Source: Alphaproteobacteria bacterium
GTDB taxonomy: Bacteria; Myxococcota_A; UBA796; GCA-2862545
DNA length: 64,000 nucleotides
Direction: 5' to 3'
NCBI GenBank assembly: GCA_020632875.1
Contig: JACKET010000001.1
Span: 558,001 to 622,000, forward strand
The position numbers and the translations under genes were made by a program. Positions 24,278 to 32,924 of the stretch are shown here, one piece after another (within the stretch, counting starts at the first letter, position 1; the number at the start of each line of letters is the position of its first letter). The notes beneath the pieces were generated by a model. That model saw only the letters and a program-made list of their open reading frames with translations. It did not search any database and was not told where the DNA came from.

Positions 24278-25237
24278 CTATGGTGTCGTCGTTCGTGCCG
24301 CCCCGGAGCGCCTGAGCCAGCGCAGGGTCGTCGAGAGCCCCTCGGACAGCGGCGTCTTCGGCCGCAGGTCGAGCAACTCCTCGGTGTGGTCGGGGCTGCC
24401 CCACGTGTGCTTCGGCTCGCCCGGCTGGTGCGGCAGGCACGTCGTGCGCACGCGGGCCCCCGTCACCACCTCGATCTCGCGGACGAGCTCGAGGATGCCG
24501 ACCGGCTTGCCCCACGCGACGTTGAACACCGACGGCTTCTCGCCGGCCGGGGCCCGGCGGGACTCGACGAGCGCGCGAACGACGTCGCCCGCGTACACGA
24601 GGTCGCGCGAGGTGTCCTGCCCGAAGAGCCCGATCTCGCGGCGCTCGTCGGCATGCTCCAGGAAGATCCGGACGGCGGAGTCGGGTCGCATGCGGGGCCC
24701 GTAGGTCGTGAACGGACGGACGATGGCGACGCGGCCCCGCGTCCGGGCGGCCCACGCGCTGGTCAGGGCCTCGGCGGCGACCATCGACGCGGCGAACGGC
24801 GACGTGGGCGCGGGGGCGTCGGTCTCGCGGCTGGCCCGGGTGCCCGCCTCGCCGTAGACGAGCCCGTGCGAGCACAGGACGAACGCCTCGACGTGGGCCC
24901 GGTCCATCGCGTCGAGCAGGTTCTGCGTGCCGAGCACGTTGGTCTCGAGGCACGGCCCGGCTTCGGCGATCGAGAGGCGGCTGCCCGTGACGTGTGCGAG
25001 GTGGAACACGCGGCGCGCGCCATCCACGGCCCTGCGCACGATGTCGGGGTCGCGCACGTCGCCCTGCACGAACTCGACGGCCCGCCCGAACTTCGCGATC
25101 CGCTCGCGCAGGCGGGCCCCGTCGTCACCACGGCGCGCCGCGAGGCTGTCGAGCACACGGACGCGCTTCCCCATGCGCACGAGGGCGTCGACGAGGTGGG
25201 AGCCGAGGAATCCGGCGCCTCCGGTGACGAGCTGCAT
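24278..25237 (-). CDS. Extended SDR, NAD-dependent epimerase/dehydratase-like, atypical active site
   Basis: The 319-residue product has the Rossmann signature TGGAGFLGSHLVDAL at its N-terminus, DVRD and HLAHVTGS at the cofactor edge, and a Ser before VYGEAG, all typical of nucleotide-sugar epimerase-like SDRs. The YxxxK catalytic pair is not where expected: the SPYAASK-type segment reads SPFAASM (near residue 154), so Tyr is Phe and Lys is Met. Substrate-binding features such as RPFTTYGPRM and DLVYAGDVVRAL are retained. Either the enzyme uses other chemistry or it is a binding or structural protein. It follows the Nfu-like gene by 13 bases on the same strand. Confidence 0.85.
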   Translation of the reverse strand: MQLVTGGAGFLGSHLVDALVRMGKRVRVLDSLAARRGDDGARLRERIAKFGRAVEFVQGDVRDPDIVRRAVDGARRVFHLAHVTGSRLSIAEAGPCLETNVLGTQNLLDAMDRAHVEAFVLCSHGLVYGEAGTRASRETDAPAPTSPFAASMVAAEALTSAWAARTRGRVAIVRPFTTYGPRMRPDSAVRIFLEHADERREIGLFGQDTSRDLVYAGDVVRALVESRRAPAGEKPSVFNVAWGKPVGILELVREIEVVTGARVRTTCLPHQPGEPKHTWGSPDHTEELLDLRPKTPLSEGLSTTLRWLRRSGAARTTTP

Positions 25238-25250
25238 GCCGCAGGATGAC

Positions 25251-26084
25251 TCAGATCTGCTCGACTGCGCGGATCCGATCCGGGAAAGCCGCCTTGAGCG
25301 TGCGTTCGACGCCCAGCTTGAGCGTCGCGGTGCTCGCGGGGCAGGAGCGGCAGGCGCCCTGCATCCGGACGAACACGACGCCCTCGTCGATCGAGACCAG
25401 CTCGATGTCGCCGCCATCCGCGTGGATGCCGGGGAGGATGTTCTTCTCGAGCACGGCCTGCACCTCGGCGACCAGCCCGTCGCGGTCGACCTCTTCCCCC
25501 GAGATGCGGTGCCCCGTGCCGAGGAAGTACGTGCGCAGCGCACTGTTCACGCCGGCGTCGATCGCATCCCACGGCGCATCGGGCTGGCGCTCGATCGTGA
25601 TGGTGTTCTCGCGGAGCAGCACCGTCTGCACGCCGGGGACGTCGAGCAGCTCGGCCGGCAGGTCGGGCAGGCCCTCGCGCTCGGCCGTGAAGAACAGCGG
25701 ACGGCCTTCGGCGAGCCATCGGTTGCACAGGTAGACCCGCCCATTCGGGTTGGGCGTCTCGCGGGCGCGCAGGTCGAGCTGCGTGGTGACGTGCCACCCG
25801 CCGTCGCGGTAGTCGAGCACCAGGCCCCGCAATCGCTCGAGGTCGCGGTCGCCGACCGTCATCCGGTCGTACCCGGCGGGCGGCGGGCCCTGCGCCTCGC
25901 CCTCGTCGACGAGCACCACGCGACCCCGCGCCGCGCGACGCGTGGAGACGTGGATCCCGTGCCCCGGGGGCAGCTGCGAGAGCCGTGAAAGCGCCGGGTC
26001 GGTGAGGCGCAGCGGCTCGGGATCCCGGGGTACGACCGGGGTGTTCAGACCGAGCGCGCTCTTCAGGGTGTTCAGCAGGCCCAC
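25251..26084 (-). CDS. NifU/Nfu-type Fe-S scaffold protein, three-part
   Basis: The 277-residue product ends in an Nfu domain (about residues 200-277) with a CRSCPAS cysteine pair that binds or transfers Fe-S clusters. The middle part (about 108-190; ETPNPNGRVYLCNRWL, DVPGVQTVLL, ITIERQPDAPWDAI) matches the Nfu N-terminal scaffold fold. The first part (about 28-105) resembles an A-type (HesB/IscA) module, but its metal cysteines are absent. NfuA of E. coli has the A-type plus Nfu arrangement, so this is a longer version with an inserted Nfu-N. It is divergent from the phosphatase gene across 64 bases. Confidence 0.88.
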   Translation of the reverse strand: MGLLNTLKSALGLNTPVVPRDPEPLRLTDPALSRLSQLPPGHGIHVSTRRAARGRVVLVDEGEAQGPPPAGYDRMTVGDRDLERLRGLVLDYRDGGWHVTTQLDLRARETPNPNGRVYLCNRWLAEGRPLFFTAEREGLPDLPAELLDVPGVQTVLLRENTITIERQPDAPWDAIDAGVNSALRTYFLGTGHRISGEEVDRDGLVAEVQAVLEKNILPGIHADGGDIELVSIDEGVVFVRMQGACRSCPASTATLKLGVERTLKAAFPDRIRAVEQI

Positions 26085-26148
26085 GGGCCCTCCTCACAGG
26101 GTCGGAGGGTTGGTCTATCCTCGGCGGGCAGCAGATGCAGGAGGTCGT

Positions 26149-26595
26149 GTGCGGTCGGTCTTGTTCGTGTGCCTGGGCAACATCTGCCGCAGTCCGATGG
26201 CCGAGGGCATCGCGCGCCGCATGGCCGCCGATCGCGGGCTGTCCGTCGAGATCGACAGCGCCGGGACGGCCGCGTACCACGTCGGCGAGCTGCCCGACCC
26301 GCGCACGATCGAGGTGCTGAAGCGCAACGGCGCGCTGTTCCAGGGCCGCGCCCGGCAGGTGGCCCACGCCGACTTCGAGCGCTTCGACCTCGTCCTCGCG
26401 ATGGATGCCTCGAACCTCGCCGCGCTGCGCGACCGGTGCCCGCCCGAGCACGCGCACAAGCTGCACCTGGCGCTCGAGCCGGTGGGCGGCGGCGACGTGC
26501 CCGACCCGTACTACGGCGGCCCGCGCGGCTTCGACGAGAACTACGCCATGCTGGTCGAAGCGATCGGCGCGTGGCTCGACCGGGCCCCGGCCTGA
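26149..26595 (+). CDS. Low-molecular-weight protein phosphatase (LMW-PTP family)
   Basis: The 148-residue enzyme has the CX5R phosphate loop (CLGNICRSP near residue 7) and the general-acid Asp in VPDPYYGG (near residue 120), both intact. The GTG start is set by AGGAGG at 26139-26144. LMW-PTPs cleave phosphotyrosine or phosphoarginine. Bacterial relatives next to fructosamine kinase-like genes have been proposed to act on sugar phosphates that feed that kinase. The next gene is such a kinase and begins within about 40 bases, so both are probably one operon for protein deglycation or a sugar side-path. Confidence 0.92.
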   Translation: MRSVLFVCLGNICRSPMAEGIARRMAADRGLSVEIDSAGTAAYHVGELPDPRTIEVLKRNGALFQGRARQVAHADFERFDLVLAMDASNLAALRDRCPPEHAHKLHLALEPVGGGDVPDPYYGGPRGFDENYAMLVEAIGAWLDRAPA

Positions 26596-26633
26596 CGGGT
26601 CGCGCGGTCCTCGAGCGGGCCGGCCTGCCTGCC

Positions 26634-27419
26634 GTGGGCCTGCGCAGGCTCGAGGGTGGGGATGTCTCCACGGTCGAGCGGAGCGGCGACTGGGTGGTGA
26701 AGACCCGTCCCGGTGGGCCTCCGGGGCTCTTCGCGTCCGAAGCGCGCGGCCTGGAGCGCCTCGCCGGGGCCGGCGTGCGTGTTCCGGCCGTGCGGTACGT
26801 CGATCCCGAAGGCATCGTGCTCGCGTACCTGCCGCCCGGTCCGCCGGACTGGGAGGGGCTGGCCGCGCAGCTCGCGAGGCTCCACGGCGCGCGCGAAGCG
26901 ACGTACGGGCTCGATGCGCCCGTGTTCATCGGTCCGATCGAGCTCCCTGCGCGCACCGGCGCTGCGCTGGACGTGTGGCGCGAGGCCCGCATGGCGCCGC
27001 TGCTCGACGCGGGGTCCGGGGTGCTCGGCGGGCTGCGGAGCCGCGTGGAGCGGATGCTGGCGCGGTCGACCCCGCCGCTCGAGGGCCCGGTGTGGGTGCA
27101 CGGCGATCTGTGGAGCGGCAACGTGCACATGAGCGCAGCAGGGGCCGCGCTGATCGATCCGAGCGTGTGGGCCGGCGAGCGCGCGGTGGACCTCGCGATG
27201 ATGACGCTGTTCGGCGGCTTCCCGCCGGCGTTCTGGGAGGCCTATGAGGCGCGCGCGCCCGTGCCGGCCGAGGTCCGCGCGTGGCTGCCGTACTGGCGGC
27301 TGTACTTCGTGCTGGTCCACGTCGTGCTGTTCGGCGCGGCGTATCGAAGCGCGGTGGAGCGCGAGCTCGCCGCGATCGACGCGCTCCCGACGCGTCGCGC
27401 GGGCCTCGGGGTACGCTGA
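26634..27419 (+). CDS. Fructosamine kinase family protein
   Basis: The product (261 residues from the GTG at 26634) fits the fructosamine/ribulosamine 3-kinase family. It has an N-terminal LEGGDVSTV loop, a Lys in VVKTRP, the catalytic VWVHGDLWSGNVHM (near residue 155) and the following IDPSVWAGERAVDLAMM metal-binding segment. These kinases phosphorylate ketoamines on glycated proteins, which then break down and release the amine. The homologous region seems to extend about 14 residues upstream, to a CTG at 26592 that would overlap the phosphatase stop, so the true start is uncertain. Confidence 0.88.
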   Translation: MGLRRLEGGDVSTVERSGDWVVKTRPGGPPGLFASEARGLERLAGAGVRVPAVRYVDPEGIVLAYLPPGPPDWEGLAAQLARLHGAREATYGLDAPVFIGPIELPARTGAALDVWREARMAPLLDAGSGVLGGLRSRVERMLARSTPPLEGPVWVHGDLWSGNVHMSAAGAALIDPSVWAGERAVDLAMMTLFGGFPPAFWEAYEARAPVPAEVRAWLPYWRLYFVLVHVVLFGAAYRSAVERELAAIDALPTRRAGLGVR

Positions 27420-27422
27420 GGC

Positions 27423-29214
27423 ATGCTCGTCCTGCTCGCGACACAGGCCCTTGCGGGCGCGGCGAAGGATCTCGCCACCGTTCGTGCGCTGCCCGAGGGC
27501 ACGGCCGCGATGCCGAGCGGAGGGTGCTTCACCGGGCTGGAGATCGACGGAGGGCGCCTCTGCAGGCTCCCCGCGGAGCACGGGCCACGCGGCGTCCGCA
27601 CGATCTGGACGGCCTGGGAGGGCGACGCGCTGCACCTGTGGCTCGAGTACGACTGGCGGGCGCTCGGGCTCGAGGGGGACCTGAAGGGGCAGCTGAAGCT
27701 CCTCCAGGTCCGCGGGCTCGTGGTCGGGCCGCCGGACCTCGTGATCGGGAAGCGCGAGGTGCCCATGCCGACGGGCTGGAGCTGGGGTTCCGGCGACACC
27801 GCGGGCCTCGTGGTCGTGATCGGAGGGGAGCCCACGTCCGTCGTCCTCGTCGGCACGGCCCCTCCGCCGGGCCTGAAGCGGCTCGCGAGCTGGGACGCGG
27901 TCCGCACCCAGCTCCAGAATCCGTACGCGAGCCCCGACATCCATCGGTGGGCTCGCGCGCTGCAGGTCACTCCCGGCGTCCCCGGGCCGGTGCACGCGAG
28001 CGCCGAGGCGGCCCTCCTGGAGGAGGCGCCGGCCTTCGAGCCCCCACAGCCTGGCGGACTGGGCCGGCGCCTGCGGAGGCGACGCGCTGCTCGGACGGTG
28101 GACCGCGGCGCTCGAGGGGGTGGCGGCGGATGTCCGTCCGCGGGACCGTTGGCGGAATCCGTACCACGCCTTCGACGGGGACTGCGCCACCATCGACCGC
28201 GTGCTCGGCGTGCTCGAGGCGCCCGAGAAGGCTTCGTACGCGGATCGATCGTGGGCCGTCGGATTCCTCGGTCTGGACGGGGCCACGAAGCAGGGCCTGG
28301 TGGGCGGAGACCTCGCTGCCGAGCGGGATGCGCTGCTCGCCCGCGGTCGCATCGGCGCTGCGCTGCGCGTCGAGCGGGACATCGCCGTCGCGCCACCCTC
28401 TCCGGCGACACGGGCGCTCGAGGCCTTCGCCGCGGCGCATCTTCCGGCGCCTCCGGGCGCGGAGGAGACGGCCGCGTCGCTGGAGGCGGGTGCCGTGACC
28501 GTCGGGCCCGCGACCTGCGGGGTGACGTCCCACGTCGAGACGCGAACGGTCACGCACACCGAGACCGTTCCCGGGCGGGCGACCTCCCCGTCCGAGAAGG
28601 ACAGGCTCTACGCCCTCGAGCGCTCGATCGGCCAGCTCGAGCTCGAGCTCCAGCGCATGGGAGAGCCGGAGCTGGTCACGGACTACGCGGTCGATCGCGA
28701 CGGAACGGTTCGGTCCGGCCTCGTCCCGAAGGACGATCCGCGCCGCGAGAGCGTGCTCGAGCGGTTGAACGCGCTCCGGGCCGAGCGCGCGTCGCTCGTG
28801 GAGTCCTCTGCCCCCGTGCTCCCGTCGGAGCGAACGGTCACCGAACAGGTCCGCGGCGACGCCTACGAGCAGGTCATCTGCACGGCAGACGCGGGGCAGG
28901 TGGGCTCGCTCGTGTTCGGGGGCGGGCGCGAGTCGCTCTCCCGTCACGCCCGGGGCACCGCGTCGGCGCGGCGCAGGCCGGGGGATGCGGCGGCGCGCGA
29001 CGAACAGGCCCGCCTCGCCGTGCAGATGGCCGGGCGGTCCCTCGAAGAGGCCGAGTGGGAGGGGCTGGCCGAGGCCATGGACGCGCTCACGCGGTCCGCC
29101 ATCGACGCCGCGCTCGCAGAGGTGGCCGCTGCCCACGGCTGGACGGCGGACGAGCTCGCCGAAGAGCGCAGGCTGCTGGTCGAGCGCTTCGCGGCCCGCG
29201 CGGAGGCGCCCTGA
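27423..29214 (+). pseudogene. Secreted protein gene with an apparent frameshift
   Basis: The first part (27423 to about 28040) encodes a signal peptide (MLVLLATQALAGA) and a coding-like domain of about 205 residues ending near FEPP. Past a run of five C at 28040-28044 that frame becomes Arg/Gly-rich and non-coding-like. Good coding sequence continues in the +1 frame (HSLADWAGACGGDALL) and runs to TGA at 29212-29214. The downstream part (about 390 residues) has a long helical, Glu/Arg-rich region and no clear family. One extra C would explain it: a sequencing error, a real mutation or slippage at the homopolymer. A TACGCT box ends 5 bases before the ATG, so translation may be leaderless. Confidence 0.7.
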
Positions 29215-29217
29215 GCG

Positions 29218-30288
29218 CTACCGCAGGCGCCCGCCGCGCTTCAGGCGCTGGGCGACCACCTGCTGCTGGCGGGCCTTGTAGAGGTGGTGCGCGTTCTCGC
29301 CGCGCTCGTTGTTCCGCGCGGTCTCTTCGTCGATCACCTGGAACTCGACGTTCACGAACACGACGTGGCCCACCTCGATGTCGAAGCTGTGCCGCGTCTC
29401 GGGCAGCGGCACCGGATAGTCCACGATGAAGTTGATCATCCGGTACGACGCGCCCGAGAACTCGTTCTTCGTGGCCTCGGCGAGCTCGGGCTCTTCGCGC
29501 AGATCCTGTGCGTGCTCGCGCTCGGCGTCGGTGAGCTCTTCGAGCAGGGTGGCCGGGTCGAGCAGGTTGTTGTGGGACTGGCCCGGGATCACGTAGTTGA
29601 AAGGGAACATGTTGCGGCCCATCCAGGCCAGCGCGTCGGCGCAGTGCTCGGGCCGCTCGACGATGCAGCGGTAGCGCAGCTTGTCGAACACCGTGGCAGC
29701 GACGTTCTCTTTCTTCGCGAGGAGCTTCGTGATGACGGAGCTGCGGGACTTGCGGTTGCCGGTGAACGACAGCACCGGCACGCCGTCTTCCTGCATCGCG
29801 TGGGCGGAGTTGATGATGCGGCGGTGCGCGAGGGCGAGCACCTCGGCCTCGGAGATCGGCGTGCGATGCCGGAGATCCGCAGCCGCCAGGTGCTGGATGA
29901 CGTGCATCAGCTTCAGCACGACGCACGACAGGATCTGGGTGCGGCGGAATCCGCCGAACTGCGACGCCCACACGAAGACCTCGCGGACGTCGTCGGGGTT
30001 GCGCAGCTCGGACGGGAAGTGCAGCTTCAGGTGCTCTTCGAGGTAGCTCACCGCCTCGTTGAACACGTACCGGAGCCGGTCGGCGTGGGCCGGGTTGCCC
30101 ATGTCGAGGCAGTGCAGCGAGAGGTACGCGTCGACGTGCTCGAAGTCGACGAGCGCGAGGCGCTGCCAGTCGATCACCGATCCGCCGCTCAACATCAGGC
30201 GCATGGCTTCGACGTCGTGCAGGTCGAGCGCGTGGATCCACGTGCTGTTCTGCCACCCGGCATCGATTTCGAGCATGTCGCGACGCAT
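29218..30288 (-). CDS. Conserved myxobacterial protein, possibly TIGR04552 family, RelA/SpoT-like core
   Basis: The 356-residue soluble protein resembles a family that I recall as restricted to myxobacterial relatives (TIGR04552); that assignment is from memory. A central segment (GNRKSRSSVITKLL, then VFDKLRYRCIVERPEHCADAL, about residues 175-220) looks like the Lys/Arg-rich plus Asp-containing core of RelA/SpoT-type nucleotidyltransferases. The N-terminal half is all-helical (a MRLMLSGGSVIDWQRL segment and many aromatic residues). The C-terminal third has a beta-rich FDIEVGHVVFVNVEFQV stretch. The catalytic role is therefore only a suggestion. It is divergent from rsgA across 29 bases. Confidence 0.7.
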   Translation of the reverse strand: MRRDMLEIDAGWQNSTWIHALDLHDVEAMRLMLSGGSVIDWQRLALVDFEHVDAYLSLHCLDMGNPAHADRLRYVFNEAVSYLEEHLKLHFPSELRNPDDVREVFVWASQFGGFRRTQILSCVVLKLMHVIQHLAAADLRHRTPISEAEVLALAHRRIINSAHAMQEDGVPVLSFTGNRKSRSSVITKLLAKKENVAATVFDKLRYRCIVERPEHCADALAWMGRNMFPFNYVIPGQSHNNLLDPATLLEELTDAEREHAQDLREEPELAEATKNEFSGASYRMINFIVDYPVPLPETRHSFDIEVGHVVFVNVEFQVIDEETARNNERGENAHHLYKARQQQVVAQRLKRGGRLR

Positions 30289-30317
30289 GCGAAAGGGTAT
30301 CGCGGTAGAACGCGGTC

Positions 30318-31223
30318 GTGGGACGCAGGGACGACAACACCGGCTCGATCGGCCGGGTCACCGAGATCCGCGGGCGGCGCGTGCGCGTCGAGGACGCGGC
30401 GGGGGAGCGCGTCTGCTTCCTCTCCGGGCACCGCGCCGTGGTCGGCGACCGGGTGCGCTGGGTCGACGTCCCGGGGCAGGGCGGCAAGATCACCGCGGTC
30501 GAGCCGCGCGACACGTCGCTCGTCCGGATGGACCACCTCGGCCGCGAGCAGGTGCTCGCCGCGAACCTCGCCGGGCTCCTCGTGGTGGTCGCAGGCCTCG
30601 AGCCGCCCTTCCGCGCCGGGCTGATCGACCGGTACCTCGTGGCGGGCGCGCGATCCGGGCTCGAGGTCGCGGTGTGCGTGAACAAGGTCGATCAGGGCGT
30701 GCCCGCCGAGGTCGAGGCCGAGATCGCGCTGCGCGAGCAGCTCGGGGTGCGGTTCGTGCGCACGTCGGCCCTGCTGCGCTTCGGCCTCGACGCGCTCCGC
30801 CAGTTCTTCGCCGACGCCGACGGCCCATGGGCCCTCGTCGGGCACAGCGGGGTCGGGAAGACCAGCCTGATCGCGGCGCTGCTCCCCGGCGTCGACGTGG
30901 GCGCGGTGGGCGAGCTGTCCGACTACTGGGGCACGGGGCAGCACACGACCACGGGAAGCCGGCTGTTCCAGCTCCCCACGGGCGGCGAGATCGCCGATTC
31001 GCCCGGCATCCGCACGTTCACGCCGGGCGGGATCACGGTCGACAACGTGCGCCAGTACTTCCCGGGCATGGGCGCGCTGCGGTGTCGCTACCGCGACTGC
31101 CAGCACCGCGACGGCGAAGACGGCTGCGTGGCGGCCGAAGAGGTCGATCCGGCGCTGCTGGTGTCGTACCGGCGGCTGCTCGAGGACGTGCGCGCGGTGG
31201 GCGAGCGCGCCCGCAAGCACTGA
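30318..31223 (+). CDS. rsgA: Ribosome small subunit-dependent GTPase A (RsgA)
   Basis: The 301-residue protein has the circularly permuted GTPase order typical of RsgA: an OB-fold first (about 10-75), then the G4 motif NKVD, then G1 GHSGVGKTSL (near residue 175), a GTGQHTTTGSRL switch and G3 DSPGIRTF. The C-terminal zinc knuckle with Cys and His follows (CRYRDCQHRDGEDGC near 255). RsgA acts late in 30S ribosome maturation and releases RbfA. The GTG start is used; a TAGAAC box lies 6 bases before it. Its stop codon abuts the stop of the convergent TPR gene with no gap. Confidence 0.95.
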   Translation: MGRRDDNTGSIGRVTEIRGRRVRVEDAAGERVCFLSGHRAVVGDRVRWVDVPGQGGKITAVEPRDTSLVRMDHLGREQVLAANLAGLLVVVAGLEPPFRAGLIDRYLVAGARSGLEVAVCVNKVDQGVPAEVEAEIALREQLGVRFVRTSALLRFGLDALRQFFADADGPWALVGHSGVGKTSLIAALLPGVDVGAVGELSDYWGTGQHTTTGSRLFQLPTGGEIADSPGIRTFTPGGITVDNVRQYFPGMGALRCRYRDCQHRDGEDGCVAAEEVDPALLVSYRRLLEDVRAVGERARKH

Positions 31224-32351
31224 CTACTGGGGCGCGTCTTCGGCGGCGCCGTCTTGATCGCCGCCCGCGAGCCCATCGTCGACGGCCTTGAGCGCCATCT
31301 GCGCATCCTTGCTGTCGGGGTTCGACTCGAGGATCAGGAGCAGCGAGAGGCGGGCGCGCTCGAGGCGGCGCTTCGCGCTCTCGGGGTCTTTCGCGCGCTC
31401 GGCCTCGGCGATGCGCTGGAGGAGCCCCGCGTAGAGGAAGTTCGCGTCGAAGCCGCGCGGCGCGTGCTGGAGCGCGTTCTCGTAGTGCGTGACGGCCTTC
31501 TCGGGCTCGCCCAGCGCGTCGTAGTACCCCGCCAGCTGCATCTGGTCTTCGTACGTCTTCTTGTAGAACGGGACGGACTTCTCGAGCGCCTCGCGGGCCT
31601 CTTTCTGCCAGCCGTTCTGGAGGCAGAGGTCGGTGAAGGCGCGCAGCAGGGCGCGGTGGCTCGGGTGCCGCTCCTGCATGGCGAGCATGAACAGGAACGC
31701 CTGGTGGGGGCTGTCCTGCTCTTCGAGCTTTCGGGCGACCTCGATGGCGAGCTCTTCGATGAATCCGCCCATGGCGTCGAGCTCTTCGAACTGCTTGCGC
31801 GCGGCCCGCACGTCGCCGGCCGACAGGGACGCGGACACCGCGAGGATGTGGCGCCGGGCCCGCTCGACGGGACGCGAGAGGTCGAGCGCGACGCGGATCT
31901 CGTCGGCGCGGAGGTAGAGCAGCGAAGCCTCGACGGCTTCGAGCGCTTCGGCCTGGGTCTTCGCGGCGTCGTGGCTCTGGGCGCGGTCGTGGAGGTAGGC
32001 CTCGAGGCGCGCGAACACCTCCATCTCGCGCTCGTACCCGGCCATCTGCACGGAGCGCTCGTACGACTCGAGCGCGACGAGCGCCGAGGCGAGGCCCGTC
32101 TTCTCGTCGAGCGCGAGCAGCGCCGCAGCGTCGCCCCGCAGCCAGAGGCCCGCAGGGGACGCCTGCTCGGGCTTGTCGCGCAGCTCGTCGGACAGCATCT
32201 GGAAGCCGCGACGCACATTCTCGACGCTCTCGTCGGGACCGATGAGCTTCTCGGCCTTGTTCACGGTCTTCTCGCTCTGGGCCATTGCCGGAGCCGAGAA
32301 GAAGCAGGCGAGACCGAGGACGATGCTCACGATTTTGGAAGGGGAGCTCAT
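31224..32351 (-). CDS. Exported TPR-repeat protein
   Basis: The 375-residue product starts with a Sec signal peptide (cleavage after AMA near residue 24) and is otherwise made of paired helices. TPR-like units are clearest near residues 255-330 (QMQLAGYYDALGEPEKAVTH, NFLYAGLLQRIAEAE). It ends in a short acidic tail. Periplasmic TPR proteins usually scaffold envelope complexes. The start is the ATG at 32351; the frame is open further upstream over the Gre-like gene, but that part is in a shadow frame. It follows the Gre-like gene by 25 bases on the same strand. Confidence 0.75.
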   Translation of the reverse strand: MSSPSKIVSIVLGLACFFSAPAMAQSEKTVNKAEKLIGPDESVENVRRGFQMLSDELRDKPEQASPAGLWLRGDAAALLALDEKTGLASALVALESYERSVQMAGYEREMEVFARLEAYLHDRAQSHDAAKTQAEALEAVEASLLYLRADEIRVALDLSRPVERARRHILAVSASLSAGDVRAARKQFEELDAMGGFIEELAIEVARKLEEQDSPHQAFLFMLAMQERHPSHRALLRAFTDLCLQNGWQKEAREALEKSVPFYKKTYEDQMQLAGYYDALGEPEKAVTHYENALQHAPRGFDANFLYAGLLQRIAEAERAKDPESAKRRLERARLSLLLILESNPDSKDAQMALKAVDDGLAGGDQDGAAEDAPQ

Positions 32352-32376
32352 CACGCCGGCCGATGGTACCACAGCT

Positions 32377-32862
32377 TCAGAGGACCTCCAGGATCTCCAG
32401 CTCGCGCTCGCCCGAGGGCGTGTCGAACGTGGGGATGTCGCCCGCTTCGGCGCCGAGCAGCGCGCGACCGAGGGGCGACCCGGTGCCCACGAGCTGCACG
32501 TCACCCACGGGTGTGGCGATGGTGTGCCCGCCCTGCGGAGCGAGGAACAGCCACGCTTCGCGCCCGCCGTCGTCGACCTGCACGAACGAGCCGAGCCGCA
32601 CGACCGGACCGACCGCGTCGCCCACGTCGTCGATCCAGCCGACGAGCTGCTTGAGCTCGGCGAGCCGCTCGCCCTGCCCGGCCGCCAGGTAGGACGCCTC
32701 GAGCGCGCGCGTGTCGTACTTGTTCTCGGGACGGCTCTCGGCACTGGTGGCCTCGTCACGCGAGGCGCCGATCATCGCGGCCAGCGCGGCGAGATGCGCG
32801 TGCAGCACCTCGCGCAGCGCGGAGAGGAGCAGGGGCTTTTCGGGAGCGGCGGGGTCGACCAT
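32377..32862 (-). CDS. GreA/GreB-family transcript cleavage factor-like protein
   Basis: The 161-residue product ends with a Gre C-terminal domain (about 90-161): LGSFVQVDDGG, then SPLGRALLGAEAGD and GERELEILEVL, which bind the RNA polymerase secondary channel rim. The N-terminal 75 residues are helical and shorter than the standard GreA coiled coil. They contain an Asp-Glu pair (ASRDEATS) at the position where the Gre tip carries its metal-binding acids. Proteins of this shape are often misnamed in databases. The likely role is rescue of stalled polymerase, but a variant or antagonist (Gfh-like) role cannot be excluded. Confidence 0.85.
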   Translation of the reverse strand: MVDPAAPEKPLLLSALREVLHAHLAALAAMIGASRDEATSAESRPENKYDTRALEASYLAAGQGERLAELKQLVGWIDDVGDAVGPVVRLGSFVQVDDGGREAWLFLAPQGGHTIATPVGDVQLVGTGSPLGRALLGAEAGDIPTFDTPSGERELEILEVL

Positions 32863-32924
32863 CGGTGCCTCGGGAGCGTGGCAGTATCGCCTGTCTGTAG
32901 TAGGTTGCGCCCATCGGAGGAGAG

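Noticed and set aside
27423..29429. Single 668-residue ORF continuing past 28040 in frame 0
   Set aside because: Its second half is Arg/Gly-rich and non-coding-like, and the +1 frame carries the good coding sequence, so a frameshift explains it better.
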